64,000 bases of DNA, taken from Trichobilharzia szidati. Taxonomy: Eukaryota; Platyhelminthes; Trematoda; Strigeidida; Schistosomatidae. The stretch spans positions 21,397,710-21,461,709 of the forward strand of contig OX235271.1 of assembly GCA_944472155.2 (NCBI GenBank), given 5' to 3'. This document shows, piece by piece, positions 22,498-32,624 of this stretch. Positions within the stretch are counted from its first letter, which is position 1. Each line of letters begins with the position of its first letter. Under the pieces are notes generated by a model that was given only the letters and a program-made list of their open reading frames with translations, searched no databases and was not told the DNA's origin. A program made the translations under genes and the position numbers.

Positions 22498-23800
22498 ATT
22501 ATTATTATCATTATTATCCTCAATGAATTCGCATATAAAGTAAATAGTTTCGGTAAGGGGAACACTGGCGAAAAGGGACGCAACATCCATGGATATCATT
22601 TTCTTCCCGGATACATCAGCAGCACTTATTGAATCGACGAATTCAAATGAATCTGAAACACTATACTGACAGAGATTATTTCTGATATGTAGGAGGATGT
22701 CTGCGAGCCATTTGGCAGTAGCACGATAAGGGGAATTTGTCATATCCAAGTGTTACGTTCACTTGGTGCACTTCCGGCAGACCATATAACCAGGGAATTA
22801 CAGAACATGAGAATCATATTCGCTCAAATAATTCAGAAATGATAATCGATTCGTTCTTCATCTTCTTCAGCATTTGTGTTATCTTTCCTTCAATTTGTTC
22901 TTTTTGGTCTTTCTGGCTACTTTTTTTAGAAAATTTGTTTTCATCTGACAAAATAGATAACATTTCATCGATGTAGTCTTGGCGATCCATCAGGACAATG
23001 CCAGCATCTTTATCGAGGCGGGTCAGAACTAAGTTTCTATTCCTTAAAATCTCACGTAGCTGCTTTCTGTGCTCGGCTGAAATCAATCTTTTGATATTTA
23101 GTTTTGTGTTGATGTACTGATGGCAGCTGTTTAATACTGTAGACTTGAATTGTTCATATGATTTGTTGGACACTGGGAGAAGGTCATTTGTCTGTTGGAT
23201 CAGTGCTTCAAACTGGACCTTACTATCCAAGTCACTCGAATTTTTCGAAATATTATCACAGAATTTTGGACTCAACGACAAGACTTGCAATTGGATAGGA
23301 GTTAATGATATATTAAAGTAGCTGGAAACGTATTTCTCTAGCGTGGCGGGAAAACGTAAATAAGTTTCAGTTGTTTTGAGACTATTTGCGAGTTTCAGGT
23401 TTATATCTTCACAACGTCTTCTTGAAAATTAATCGATGTAGTCCATAAAATTTCTCTGATCGTCTTCTATCAGTCGAAATAGAGCATTTGTTCTTATTGA
23501 AATATTTCTTTCTATCTCTGGTAGTCGAGATTTCATTTCATCGGTCACATTCAGTGTATGACGTTTCAAAGAGCAATGATTTGAGTAGATATGGTTGCGA
23601 CGAAGACATTTCCGTTGGTGCTTGGGACATTCTTTCTTATCAATACAGCTCTTCAAAAAACTGATTTTTGTATTTGCTATGGCAAGCTTGACAGAAAACT
23701 TAAGAAACGTACCAAGTTCTTTCACTACCACAGGGTTCTTGCTCTGCTTCAAATCACCGAAAATACCCATTGATTGAGTCATGAAGAAAATAAAAGACAA
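22498..23800 (-). pseudogene. Penelope-like RT, N-terminal half
   Basis: Minus-strand Penelope-like ORF. The N-terminal part (23800-23429) reads 'KELGTFLKFSVKLAIANTK'; a middle part (23290-22814) has 'LTRLDKDAGIVLMDRQDYID' and 'EMLSILSDENKF'; the RT motif A region (22749-22510) has 'KKMISMDVASLFASVPL'. It ends directly after motif A, so the catalytic YVDD-type motif and the GIY-YIG domain are missing. Frames change at about 23420 and 22800. The truncation at the 3' side is unusual for target-primed elements and suggests later rearrangement. Confidence 0.8.
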
Positions 23801-23830
23801 ATTCAGTGAAGAAAATTTTCTTTATCGACA

Positions 23831-24035
23831 GCGTCGGTGGCACAGTGGTTAGGACTCTCGCCAACCATGCACATGGTCCGAGGTTCGATCCCCTGCCGAC
23901 GCACACCCGATATCTATGGTTGGCCTGTAAAATTTGGGCTACCGATATCCATGCTGAAAATGTCATACTTGTACTGAAAATACGGTGTGACATCAAGCTG
24001 TAACCAAAATAAAAATAAATAAATAAAAAAATCCA
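23831..24035 (+). mobile_element. tRNA-headed SINE, alpha body
   Basis: A 72-nt head (23831-23902) has a perfect 7-bp acceptor stem, GCGTCGG with CCGACGC, an A-box-like 'TGGCACAGTGGTTAGGA' and a B-box 'GGTTCGATCCC'. A body of about 110 nt follows ('cgatatctatggttggcctg' ... 'tacggtgtgacatcaagctg') and an A-rich (aaat)n tail. It sits in Penelope 5' sequence. Sister copies are at 31926 and, 5'-truncated, at 33262. The boxes imply RNA polymerase III transcription. Confidence 0.8.
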
Positions 24036-24240
24036 ACTAATTTACTTACAACTTTTATGTTTTAATTCTAAAGCCACTTCCGAGTAATTACATCAATTAT
24101 GTCAACCCCTATTACTCAATAATAGATACGTACCCATTAAAATTTTTCAAATGAATGGATACTAAACAAAGAGTACTCTTTTCGATAACATCATCATCAG
24201 GCTCTACAGTTATATATACATCAATGGTGAATGAATGAAT
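24036..24240 (-). repeat. Penelope-like 5' terminal region
   Basis: Contains 'actaaacaaagagtactcttttcgataac...caggctctacagttatatata', the terminal phrase upstream (on the minus strand) of the RT fragment ending at 23800. It probably belongs to the same Penelope copy, with the SINE inserted between terminus and ORF. Confidence 0.5.
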
Positions 24241-24364
24241 GAATTAGTGTTATGAACAACATTAATGTTGTTTAAATAACATCGAATCAATAATATTGAT
24301 AGATTACAACTCAGTAGCATCAACATAAAATAAGCTGAATGTCAGAAAAATTGGGAAAGATAAT

Positions 24365-24812
24365 AATACAAATTCATGAATTTATAGTCTCTACTGAAGG
24401 CCAGCCAGGGCAATAGTAGGGGTTGGACTTGCTTCTTTTGAACACAGGGCACTGGTTGTTTAAGGCGAATTGCAACAGCCTCTGCTGTTTGGAGCATGCG
24501 GTGCTTCGATGTTTTTGGCAATTTATTATGATAGAGAAGGATTCTTCCACACTGGCTTTGTGGCCGGTTTGCACCAAATGGTTCAATATCGAACCTTTCC
24601 TTAGCCATAGTGGGAGATGCTGTCGAGCACGAAAAATCAAGTTCCTAGAGCAACGGCCAATATAACTTGCTTCACAAGCGCAGTTGAATTGGTAGATAAA
24701 ATTTGAAGGTAGCACCATAGGTCGTGTAGAGAATAATACGTGTAGTTCACAAGCATTACAAGTTCTTTGAACTGATTTTCTTAATTTCCTCGTAATTATC
24801 TCACTTGATTTT
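24365..24812 (-). pseudogene. Penelope-like GIY-YIG C-terminal fragment
   Basis: The minus-strand frame reads 'FIYQFNCACEASYIGRCSRN', 'RARQHLPLWLRKGS', 'ILNHLVQTGHKASVEESFSI' and a C-terminal 'NNQCPVFKRSKSN'. This is a GIY-YIG domain with intact YIG and downstream Arg/His, open for about 150 codons. It joins an RTE on the other strand at about 24815, where its frame continues fortuitously into the antisense of the RTE. Confidence 0.8.
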
Positions 24813-24814
24813 TC

Positions 24815-25735
24815 TGATTGCAGTAGACTGGATAATGCGACAAATAGCGGGCAATGAGGAAACAGGCATAAAATGGACTCACACAAAAACTTGGAGGATC
24901 TGGACTTCGCCGATGATATATGTCTGGTTTCCCAAAAACTGGAAAATATGCAAGTGAAAAGCAACAAGTTGGTAGAAGAAGCATCAAAGGTGGGAAGGAC
25001 TTCAGGTGAACATAGAGAAAACAGAGGTAACGAAAATTCCTGGACAAGAACAACAACAACAGACGACAATCAGCATAAATGGGAGGGACCTGAAAGAAAC
25101 AACCTCTTTTACCTACCAACCGACCTGGGAAACATCGTTTCAACTACAGGCGGAACTGACGAGGATATCAAAGCAAGAATCGGGAAAGCAAGACAAGCTT
25201 TCACTACTCTCAAGTCTGTGTGGAGGTCAACAGCACTCAGCATCAAAAATAAGATCCGGATTTTCAACTCCAATGTGAAGTCAGTCAGTGCTACTATACG
25301 GATCAAAGACTTGACGCGTCATAATGAGCATCTCAAACAAACTACACACCTTCATTAACAGTTGTCTTCGCTCAATACTACTCAAGATCAGATAGCTGGC
25401 CAGAAAAGGTCAGCAACAGGGATCTTTGGGAACGAACCAACCAGTAACCGACTGTGAAACAAATAGGCAGGAAGAAATGGAGATGGATTGGCTGGCCATA
25501 CTCTGAGGAAACCATCAAGTGACATCACTAGACAAGCCATCGCTCGAGTGGAACCCGAAAGGGAAGCGGTGAGTTGGTCGTCCAAGGGTGACTTGGAAGA
25601 GGTCATGTGAAGAGGAGATGAAAACGTGTGGGCAGACATGGAGCCAGTTGAAGACTCTAGTAGAGAACAGAACGCCATGGAGACGTGCGGCTGAAGCCCT
25701 ATGTTCCTCTAGGAATTAAAGGATACAATAATAAT
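24815..25735 (+). pseudogene. SR2-like RTE, C-terminal half and 3' end
   Basis: It starts inside RT at 'VDWIMRQ'-equivalent sequence (about 24818) and continues with 'NLEDLDFADDICLVSQKLEN' (catalytic FADD), a -1 shift into 'NIEKTEVTKIPGQEQQQ', 'GTDEDIKARIGKARQ..F', 'KIRIFNSNVK', and in other frames 'RKKWRWIG' and 'EALCSSRN', then the (aat)n tail. 5'-truncated, with frameshifts at about 25000, 25110 and 25290. Confidence 0.83.
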
Positions 25736-25759
25736 AACACAGGAGGTAAAACATCAGTC

Positions 25760-25870
25760 TGAACAGCTCATTCGTAAGGTCTCTGATTGTAGCACTGGGT
25801 GACGACGCGGATTTGGGTCTCAGAAGTGTCAATGTTGCACAGATACACCTTGCCGGCTGGTGAGCAGGTG
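25760..25870 (+). repeat. tRNA-like SINE fragment
   Basis: 'gtagcactgggtgacgacgcggatttgggtctcag' resembles the head of the SINE at 53850-54040 ('ggcactgggtgacgcagattcgaatctcag'), and 'accttgccggctggtgagcaggtg' its 3' half. Head incomplete. Confidence 0.4.
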
Positions 25871-25874
25871 TTAT

Positions 25875-27015
25875 AAAAGCAACAGAAAATATATGAACAA
25901 TTTAGTGACTCTAAACTATTGCAGCCCAAAACTAAACTATCTAATTAACGAATTGCTGACTTTGACAAATTTATTTAGAAAAAATTGGTTCCACCTGACT
26001 ATGAGGACTCCTATGGGGAACTGGGAGGTTTTTTGGAAGATGTAGAAGAATAGTATTCTAAGTAACCATTTTTTTAACATTGCATTACTTGTGTATAGAC
26101 GTTTATTTCATTCAAATTGCGCACTTCATCTTCTTATGAATCTGATTGGTTGCTAGAAGTAGTTTCGTTTTGAGCTGCTATAGTTTAGAGTCACCAAATG
26201 TATTAGTATCTAACTCTCTTCTGAATGGTTCTTCAAGGTCATTCGGTCACGGTTGTTTTGTAACCTCAACCGTATGAGAAAAGGGCGTGAATAAAACCAA
26301 TCGTTAGATGCTTTTGTGCATAGTATACTAAACACTAAAACGGTTGTTTAGAAAAAATCGATAAAACACTCTAAAAACAGCCAGCAGTACATCCAATATC
26401 ATTACAATTTATTCTTTTAGCACATAATACAAAATCAGATAAGAGCAACTAATTTGAGGAAATTCAAATCGCCGCTGACTTTCTTTCTGTCTTCTGTTCT
26501 TTCAAGTGTGCGGAAACTAGAGGAAAGTAAATTCGTTTTGGTAATGACTTATATACTCACCCATCAACAAATTCAGATAAATTTTAAAATGACTCCGCCT
26601 GAAAGAAAGATGAGATATATATACATACTATCATTATCTGATTATCATTTGAGAATGTATATGCTATTTTAAGATGTATATACATAAAGAGCGAGAAAAA
26701 CAAGAACTATTGAAAAACTTTAAATGCGCATTTATACGCAAAGAAACATGTTGAAACATGATTGCTTAAAAATACAGATGTCTTCCTTAAACACTTAATT
26801 ATAATGAAATCAATTTCTTTTCCTGACTGCTTTATTAAATTAAATAATTCATCTCATGCAAACTTATTACTACAATTGCATTTATCAATTTCAATGTTTG
26901 ATAATATAATGATAAATAAATGTACAAATCTCTCTACATTAATCTAGTTGATTCAATGTCCAATGAAATGGGACGCATATTTGACGTTGAATTCATTTGT
27001 GTAAATATGATGGGA
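25875..27015. other. No recognisable gene
   Basis: More than 1 kb of AT-rich DNA. ORFs at 25860-26045, 26454-26672 and 26762-26947 have AT-driven composition and no motif. Confidence 0.4.
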
Positions 27016-27019
27016 AGAA

Positions 27020-27292
27020 AGCAGCAGGTCGGGTGTGAGGACAAATACTCGCCGAAGATATTGGCTAGGGGTCGCCCTATGTCGTGAATTGGCGGAAGTT
27101 AGAATTCATGGGCCATTGGATCGCGTCCCAGTGGCTTACTGGTATGCGAGCTCACCTTGTAACCAGAAGGTCCTGGGTTCGAGTCCCGGTGGGGGCGTAC
27201 TGCTGAAGGGTCCCAAACGGGGACGAAGCAGCTGTCCAGTACTTCCGGGTTTTCCAATGGTTCTCTAACTAATGTCAGCTCAGTTGGCATTT
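27020..27292 (+). mobile_element. Hammerhead SINE, family 2
   Basis: A conserved 5' unit ('ggtcgggtgtgaggacaaatactcgccgaag') is followed by a tRNA-like head with 'gtggcttactggtatgcgagctc' (A box) and 'gggttcgagtcccgg' (B box). A hammerhead-like core lies at 27197-27242: stem I GTACTG with CAGTAC, CTGAAGG in place of CTGANGA, stem II GTCC/GGAC, GAAG in place of GAAA, a self-complementary CAGCTG stem III, and GTC at the cleavage position. A tail 'ggttttccaatggttctctaac' follows. Confidence 0.75.
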
Positions 27293-27299
27293 AAAGAGC

Positions 27300-28045
27300 A
27301 ACTTATCAGGCTATATATTATTATTGCATGTATTATGAGGTATGATAATGATACTACCTGATACATCGCACACATTAGTAAATATAGTTGTGTTTTTAAC
27401 CTCTGACTGAATGTTCTTCAGTTCACTGTATAGGCTAACAGCTAACTTACGTTGAATGTTCCCATCTGTAATTGTCTATATTCCATTCATCAACTTTATT
27501 CTTTCTTCTGAAGAAACTCCATTGATTGGATTGGCTAGGATATGTGTTAGACACGCTAAACCATTACCTTCCTCATTCAGGATTACACTGGAAAAGAGTT
27601 AACAATGTCCAGACCAAAACAAAGCATTAGTTCCCTGAATTTATTCAGTGTTCATCTAAGCTATGTAGACGGATGAAGAATGCCTTAGCTAACCTCCTAA
27701 GAATGTCGAAAGTTAGTCATTCGAGACTGTGACGTTGCTCGAAATCTTTTACAATAGAGCAACTCTATTCATCTGTAGAGGTAAGTAAATTTTTTGTTTT
27801 ATAAAATAATGGCCTACAGCATCATATACATTCAATATTGACGTTTTTTCATTTCAGTGGTTTGGTTATGCTGACTCGTTACAGTCAAACACTAACACAA
27901 TTTGACAAGCTGTCATATTACATTTGATCGATCATGGAAGGTCTCTATTTAGTTAACAACATATCTCTGTTTGATAACATCAATCCTAAAACATACTTAG
28001 TATATTTTAAACTAACAATTGTTGTTATTTAATTCTATTTGAACT
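27300..28045. other. No recognisable gene
   Basis: AT-rich DNA with short ORFs; nothing identified. Confidence 0.35.
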
Positions 28046-28049
28046 TTAC

Positions 28050-28320
28050 CGTTGATTGATTGGACTGAAGTGCTGAGTCTTTGTTGACATGTCGGCTGCT
28101 TGTGTGTGGATGCTTCGACAATGTCTGAGGACTAATTTGAAGAAATTTGGTGGATGGTGACTAACAGTGGAATCCACCAGGATGCGCATTTCGTCCAGTT
28201 TTGGACTTGTCACCTGGATGTACCTGCATTTCCAGTGAGTGATGGTGTTCCCACTGAAACCCGGACCCAGTGCCTATCAACTAGACCACTTAGGACACGG
28301 CAGCCGGGCACTTCGGTTCA
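28050..28320 (-). mobile_element. Hammerhead SINE, Smalpha-like family 1
   Basis: Minus strand: a degenerate tRNA-like head near 28318-28250 ('taagtggtctag' A box), then a hammerhead-like core (28222-28176). The core has GTGACAA instead of CTGATGA, stem II GTCC/GGAC, GAAA, and the self-complementary ATGCGCAT stem III followed by C, then the tail 'aggactaatttgaagaaattt...gacaatgtctgagg'. The core loses the catalytic CTGATGA consensus. A plus-strand copy lies 30 bp away, giving an inverted pair. Confidence 0.7.
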
Positions 28321-28344
28321 ATGAATCAACAGGAAAATCATACC

Positions 28345-28530
28345 CATGGCTCTCTTGACCCAATTGGTCTAGTGAATAACGCCTCTGCGTTCGAAAATTT
28401 GAGCACTGGGTTCACGCCTCAGCAACTACACCCCCACTCACTGGGGAGTACAAGTATGTTCAATTGATGAGTCCTCAGTGGGACGAAATACGCATCCTGG
28501 TGGATTCCACTGCTAGTCACTATCCATCAA
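28345..28530 (+). mobile_element. Hammerhead SINE, Smalpha-like family 1
   Basis: The head carries 'ccaattggtctagtgaataa' (A box) and 'gggttcacgcctc' (damaged B box). The core at 28460-28500 has TTGATGA (C3 changed to T), stem II GTCC/GGAC, GAAA and ATACGCAT-C at the cleavage site. Tail cut at about 28530. Confidence 0.7.
28460..28500 (+). ncRNA. Degenerate hammerhead ribozyme core
   Basis: Order seen: TTGATGA, stem II GTCC-loop-GGAC, GAAA, a very short stem III ATACGCAT and C before the expected scissile bond. It matches the schistosome hammerhead layout except for C3 to T and one stem III mismatch, so activity is probably low or absent. Confidence 0.55.
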
Positions 28531-28699
28531 TTACTTTAATTTTTAATGTATTTTATCTGAGTTTCAATTTTCTGGCAGATAAACTGAAAGCAATAGATCT
28601 TCAGTACTTGATTCAATTCTTGGGCTAAACGGAAGTTTGGAATTTTTGTCTTTATTGACTTTTATTTCGTTATAGGCCTGCTGTTAGAAATCGAACTTT

Positions 28700-28860
28700 T
28701 TCAACTCTACGATCATCGGAGTGATATTTTCAAGTATTGGTTTTGTAAGGATTTTGTTTGATTGCATGGAGGACTTCATCATGAGCTGACATCAGTTAGA
28801 GAACCACTGGAAAACCTGGGAGTACTGGACACCTGTGGGTGCGTACAAAACCAATACTTG
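28700..28860 (-). repeat. Family 2 SINE tail, minus strand
   Basis: 'catgagctgacatcagttagagaaccactgg' with 'gggagtactggac' is the reverse complement of the family 2 tail and the 3' edge of its hammerhead (GTC then CAGTAC). The ribozyme core is deleted. Confidence 0.6.
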
Positions 28861-28869
28861 AAAATTAAT

Positions 28870-29235
28870 CTGATGCTCACTAGTGACTGGCCCTATTCAG
28901 GCAGTTAACCTGGGGTTCTAGTGAGAAGCCGTAACCAGTAGGGTACAGCAGGTTGAAGATGAGGCAGTAACTCATCTAAGAAGACATTGCGAAATGGTCG
29001 CGCTATGTTGTGAATTGGCGGAAGTTAGAAATCAAGGACCATTGGAACGGGTCCCGGTGGCTCAATGGTCTACGAGCTCGCCTTGTAACCAGAAAGTCCT
29101 GGGTTCGAATCACGGTGGGTGCGAACTGCTGAAGAGTCCCAGACTAGGACGAAACAGATGACCAGTACCCCCAGGTTTTCCAGTGGTTCTCTAACTCATG
29201 ATGAAATCCTCCATTGGAGTGATAATCAAATGTCC
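28870..29235 (+). mobile_element. Hammerhead SINE, family 2
   Basis: 5' unit from about 28876 ('gctcactagtgactggccc...ttctagtgagaagccgtaacc'), tRNA-like head with 'ggtggctcaatggtctacgag' and 'gggttcgaatcac', hammerhead core at 29121-29167, then the tail 'ggttttccagtggttctctaac'. This copy preserves the canonical CTGAAGA (CUGANGA) heptamer and GAAAC. Confidence 0.75.
29121..29167 (+). ncRNA. Hammerhead core with intact CUGANGA
   Basis: Stem I ACTG with CAGT, CTGAAGA, stem II GTCC-loop-GGAC and GAAAC are all canonical. Stem III is ACAGATGAC instead of the family's ACAGCTGTC, so the cleavage triplet reads GAC rather than GTC and stem III no longer self-pairs. Core intact, substrate side damaged. 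Confidence 0.6.
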
Positions 29236-29277
29236 TCTCTAGCCGTGCGAATGAAATGATAGCTATCATTTGTAGAC

Positions 29278-29430
29278 ATGTCAGGTTTAAATATTGACAA
29301 TATTTCTGTTGTCTTTAGCATAGATCAGTTTCTTTTTATTGCTTCCTCTACACCATGTGATTTTAATTATGTGGTTCCATTAAATGAAAAAAATGATTTC
29401 CACAAAATAGTCAATGTTATTATCTTATTC
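29278..29430. other. No recognisable gene
   Basis: A short ORF at 29278-29475 has no motif and overlaps SINE sequence at its end. Confidence 0.3.
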
Positions 29431-29434
29431 CTTT

Positions 29435-29640
29435 GCTTTCCGAGTGGAATATATGGCTTCAAGCTTGAAGTTTGAAGTTTCATTACCAGGGGTGCTTTTT
29501 ACGTGGTGGGGTTGCTGGTCTCACGTCCAACCTTCCTTCTTTATTGGGATTATAACCGGCTAAGGCAGATAAAGGTGTACACTCGACAGGACTTGAACTC
29601 CAAACTATGATTGGCCAACACTCTGAAATTCGCATCACAC
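29435..29640 (-). mobile_element. tRNA-headed SINE, beta body, decayed
   Basis: The minus strand carries the tail 'cttgaagccatatattccac' (RTE-like 3' end), then upstream the body 'aggttggacgtgagaccagcaaccccaccacg' and a degraded head near 29590-29640. The same layout occurs at 35030-35265 (-) and 55156-55385 (+). Confidence 0.6.
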
Positions 29641-29644
29641 ACGT

Positions 29645-30935
29645 CATTACCATATTTATGTTTGTATAAAAGCTAACAGAGTACAAAGGGTCAAAATGTC
29701 TAAGGGTCAAGAAGATAGGTAAGTGGTAAGAAAAAGGAGTCTAGAATACTATTAGTTAAAACAAACCCTGCTTTTAATATTGCATTGCCAAAGCAGGTTC
29801 AAAATAACAACAAATATTTATGAAATACATAGTGTGGTGAGGGCTACTTATAATCAAATATAAGTAGCATATCAGTAAACGAATTGAGGAAAGCAACAAT
29901 ATGTTTCGGACACTGGAAAAAGCAATCAAAGAACAGAACTGTAAGAGTAACGTTAGAAACTTTGTATAGAATCCAACAAGCTAATGAATGTGGTGATATT
30001 CGACCAATTTGCACATGATGTGCAAATAAAGCACTGATGATATGGTATAAAAAATTGATATACCCAAGTGAACAGACTGAGATTGTACGAATACAAGTCA
30101 AGTGGGATAATTGCCAGTCTGCACACATGTAAGGTGTATATATCATTGATAACACTTCCTTCCGACTGACACAACTGCTACACGTGTATCTTCTTCTTCA
30201 GTGAAGACGTCGTGGAATGTGCCTGTCTGCCTGTACATGCCATCATGACACCAGGCACTGGGGCATCTCATCTCACTTACACACCATACTAAGGCGATCG
30301 AGTATCATCAATCCTGGTACCATGCTCCGGGACCTCGTAGCTTTTTTCGTCACAATAGAACAGATTTAGGCCTTTATATGTCTAGCACTTCACCAAAAGT
30401 AATTGTATGAACCAAATGTGGTATTTTCCATATGGGTTCACAACCATTACTGAAACCACTTCTGTAACCCGTCTGTATGACGTGCTTTGTAACAGATGAC
30501 CACAGTGCCCAAGTTCTACACTTAAAATAGTGAATTAGACGATATTATTTGTTCTTTCAGCCACTTAAGAATATGTTCTGTGGCTCTAAACTGTAGAGAC
30601 AGATGGATAGTGCCCACATACATATGGCCACACGTATTGGTAACTGCTGTCTGATGTGACATACTTTTTCGTTTTCTCTATAAATGTCAGCCCAGCTACA
30701 AAGTGGGTTTTGTAGTGTACCTCATTCAGTCTTCATTTATTGATGGTTAGACTTTGAAGAATGAATTTATTTAAACGTCTTCTTTGGAAGCTAATTGAAC
30801 TGATGGACGCTCATATGGTTCAATGAACTTCAGAGGATACTCGTGATCTAATGATCAGGTTTTGAATTTCTTCTTCAGTAGTATCCGCTGTACATTTAAC
30901 TAACACGCTTTTATGCTGGAGAGGATTACAGGCTT
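29645..30935. other. No recognisable gene
   Basis: About 1.3 kb. Two overlapping minus-strand ORFs near 29844-30174 have no motif. A GC-richer stretch at 30170-30400 ('cttcagtgaagacgtcgtggaatgtg') may be a diverged repeat I do not recognise. Confidence 0.35.
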
Positions 30936-30937
30936 TA

Positions 30938-31925
30938 TTATTATTATTGTTTCTTTTTATTCCTAGGAGAATATAAGGCTTCAGCCGCACGTCTCCATTG
31001 CGTTCGGTTCTCTGACAACATTTTCCCTGGCTCCACTTCTTTACACATCTCCTCTCCACATGACCTCCAGATCAAATTCACATTGATGACCAACTCGCTG
31101 CTTCTCGTTCGGGTTCCACCCCACAGTGATGTCCTGGCGTGTGATATCCCTTGGTGGTTAGTTTTCTCAGAGTATGGCCAATCCACCTCCATTTCTTCCT
31201 ACATATTTGCTACACCATTGAATCTGCTGGGTTGGTTCACTCCCAGAGATCCCTTTTTGTCGCTGATGTTTTCTGGCTGGCCATCTGATCTTGAGTATTG
31301 AGCGAAGACAAGTGTTGATGAAGTTCTGTAGTTTGTTCGAAGTGCCCCTTCGTGATGCGCCTAGTCTTTGATCCGTATAGTGAGTAGCACTGACTTCACA
31401 TTCGAGTTGAAAATCCGGATCCTGTTTTTCATGCTGAGTGCTGTTGATCTCCACACAGACTTGAGAGTAATGAAAGCTTGCCTTGCTTTCCCTGTGATCC
31501 TCACTTTGATGATATCCTTATCAGTTCCATCCGCCTGTAGTTGAAACGACGATGCTTTCCAAGTAGGTAGGTAGTCAGCTAAAGGAGGTCGCTTCCTCCA
31601 TTTTTTTCTCACTTATGCTGGCTGATTGTTGTCTGTTGCTGTTGGCCAGGAATCTTCATCACCTCCTATCTTTGACGCTTCTTCTGTCAACTTGTTGCTT
31701 CCCACTTGCATATTTTCCAGTTTGTAGGAGACCAGACGTATATCATCGGCGAAGTCCAGATCCTCCAATTGTTTTGTGTATGTTATTTTTATGCCTGTTT
31801 CTTCGTTCCCCATTGTCTGTCTGTCGCATTATCCAGTCTACCGCTATTAGGAAAATCATTGGAGATAGTAGGCAGTCTTGTCTTAATCCCGTCTTCACTT
31901 TGAAGGATTCCGTCAGTTTCCCGTT
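30938..31925 (-). pseudogene. SR2-like RTE, C-terminal half
   Basis: From 31925 down: 'NGKLTESFKVKTGLRQDC', 'QLEDLDFADDIRLVSYKLEN' (catalytic FADD), 'KARQAFITLKSVWRSTALSM', 'KNRIRIFNSNVKS', decayed 'WERTNQ' and 'RTQWRRAAEALYSPRNKK', then the (aat)n tail at 30945. The 5' end is truncated within RT motif B, where a SINE starts on the other strand. Several frameshifts. Confidence 0.82.
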
Positions 31926-32112
31926 GCGTCGGTAGCACAGTGGTTAGGACTCTAGTCCACCATGCACATGGTCCGGGGTTCGATACCCTGTCGACGCACA
32001 CCTGATGTCTATGGTCGGCCTGCAAAATTTGGGCTACCGATATCCATGCTGAAAATTCCATACTTGTACTGAAAATACGGTGTGGCATCAAGCTGTAATC
32101 AGAATAAAAGAA
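31926..32112 (+). mobile_element. tRNA-headed SINE, alpha body
   Basis: Head 31926-31997 (72 nt), GCGTCGG with CGACGC, B box 'GGTTCGATACCC', then the alpha body with 'tatggtcggcctgcaaaatt' and 'tacggtgtggcatcaagctg' and an A-rich tail. It starts exactly at the truncated 5' edge of the RTE copy. Confidence 0.8.
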
Positions 32113-32114
32113 TA

Positions 32115-32620
32115 AAACTCAATTTTAAGACCAAACTTCACTTCACGTAATAATGTTTTCATCACCATTTTTCGTAACTTCTTATCTGATATCTTCAACC
32201 CTAAACATTTTGATCTATACTGATGCAATTTGGACCCTCTGTACACGAGTGAGGATGCCTAGAATGTGTTGCATGAACACACTACGCGTTTCAGGTCATT
32301 TACCTCTTCTTAGTGTTTTATCAAAATCCATAAAGGGAACTAGTCAATCTGAATTTGAAAAGTAATTACTATAAACATCAATGTATTGTGCAATCATTAT
32401 TATATATACCTTCAAGGTTAGAATTAGGTCACAAATCAACTTTTATTCTGAATTCATTAAAGGTGTACAAACCTAAAAGCCTGACTGTCAACCACCGTTC
32501 TATTCAACAAAATTGACTAATATTGAGTTAAAATTTGTGAGTAGTGTACAGAAAGACACCTCATATCCTTCTGTTAGATGTTAGGTGAACTGGCAAGATT
32601 TAAGCAGCTAAATATAATAA
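32115..32620. other. No recognisable gene
   Basis: A plus-strand ORF at 32153-32365 has no recognised motif. Otherwise AT-rich DNA. Confidence 0.35.
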
Positions 32621-32624
32621 TTAT

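Noticed and set aside
23831..23902. A functional tRNA gene
   Set aside because: The 72-nt cloverleaf-like head is followed by a SINE body and recurs at 31926 and 55156 with the same flanks, so it is a SINE head.
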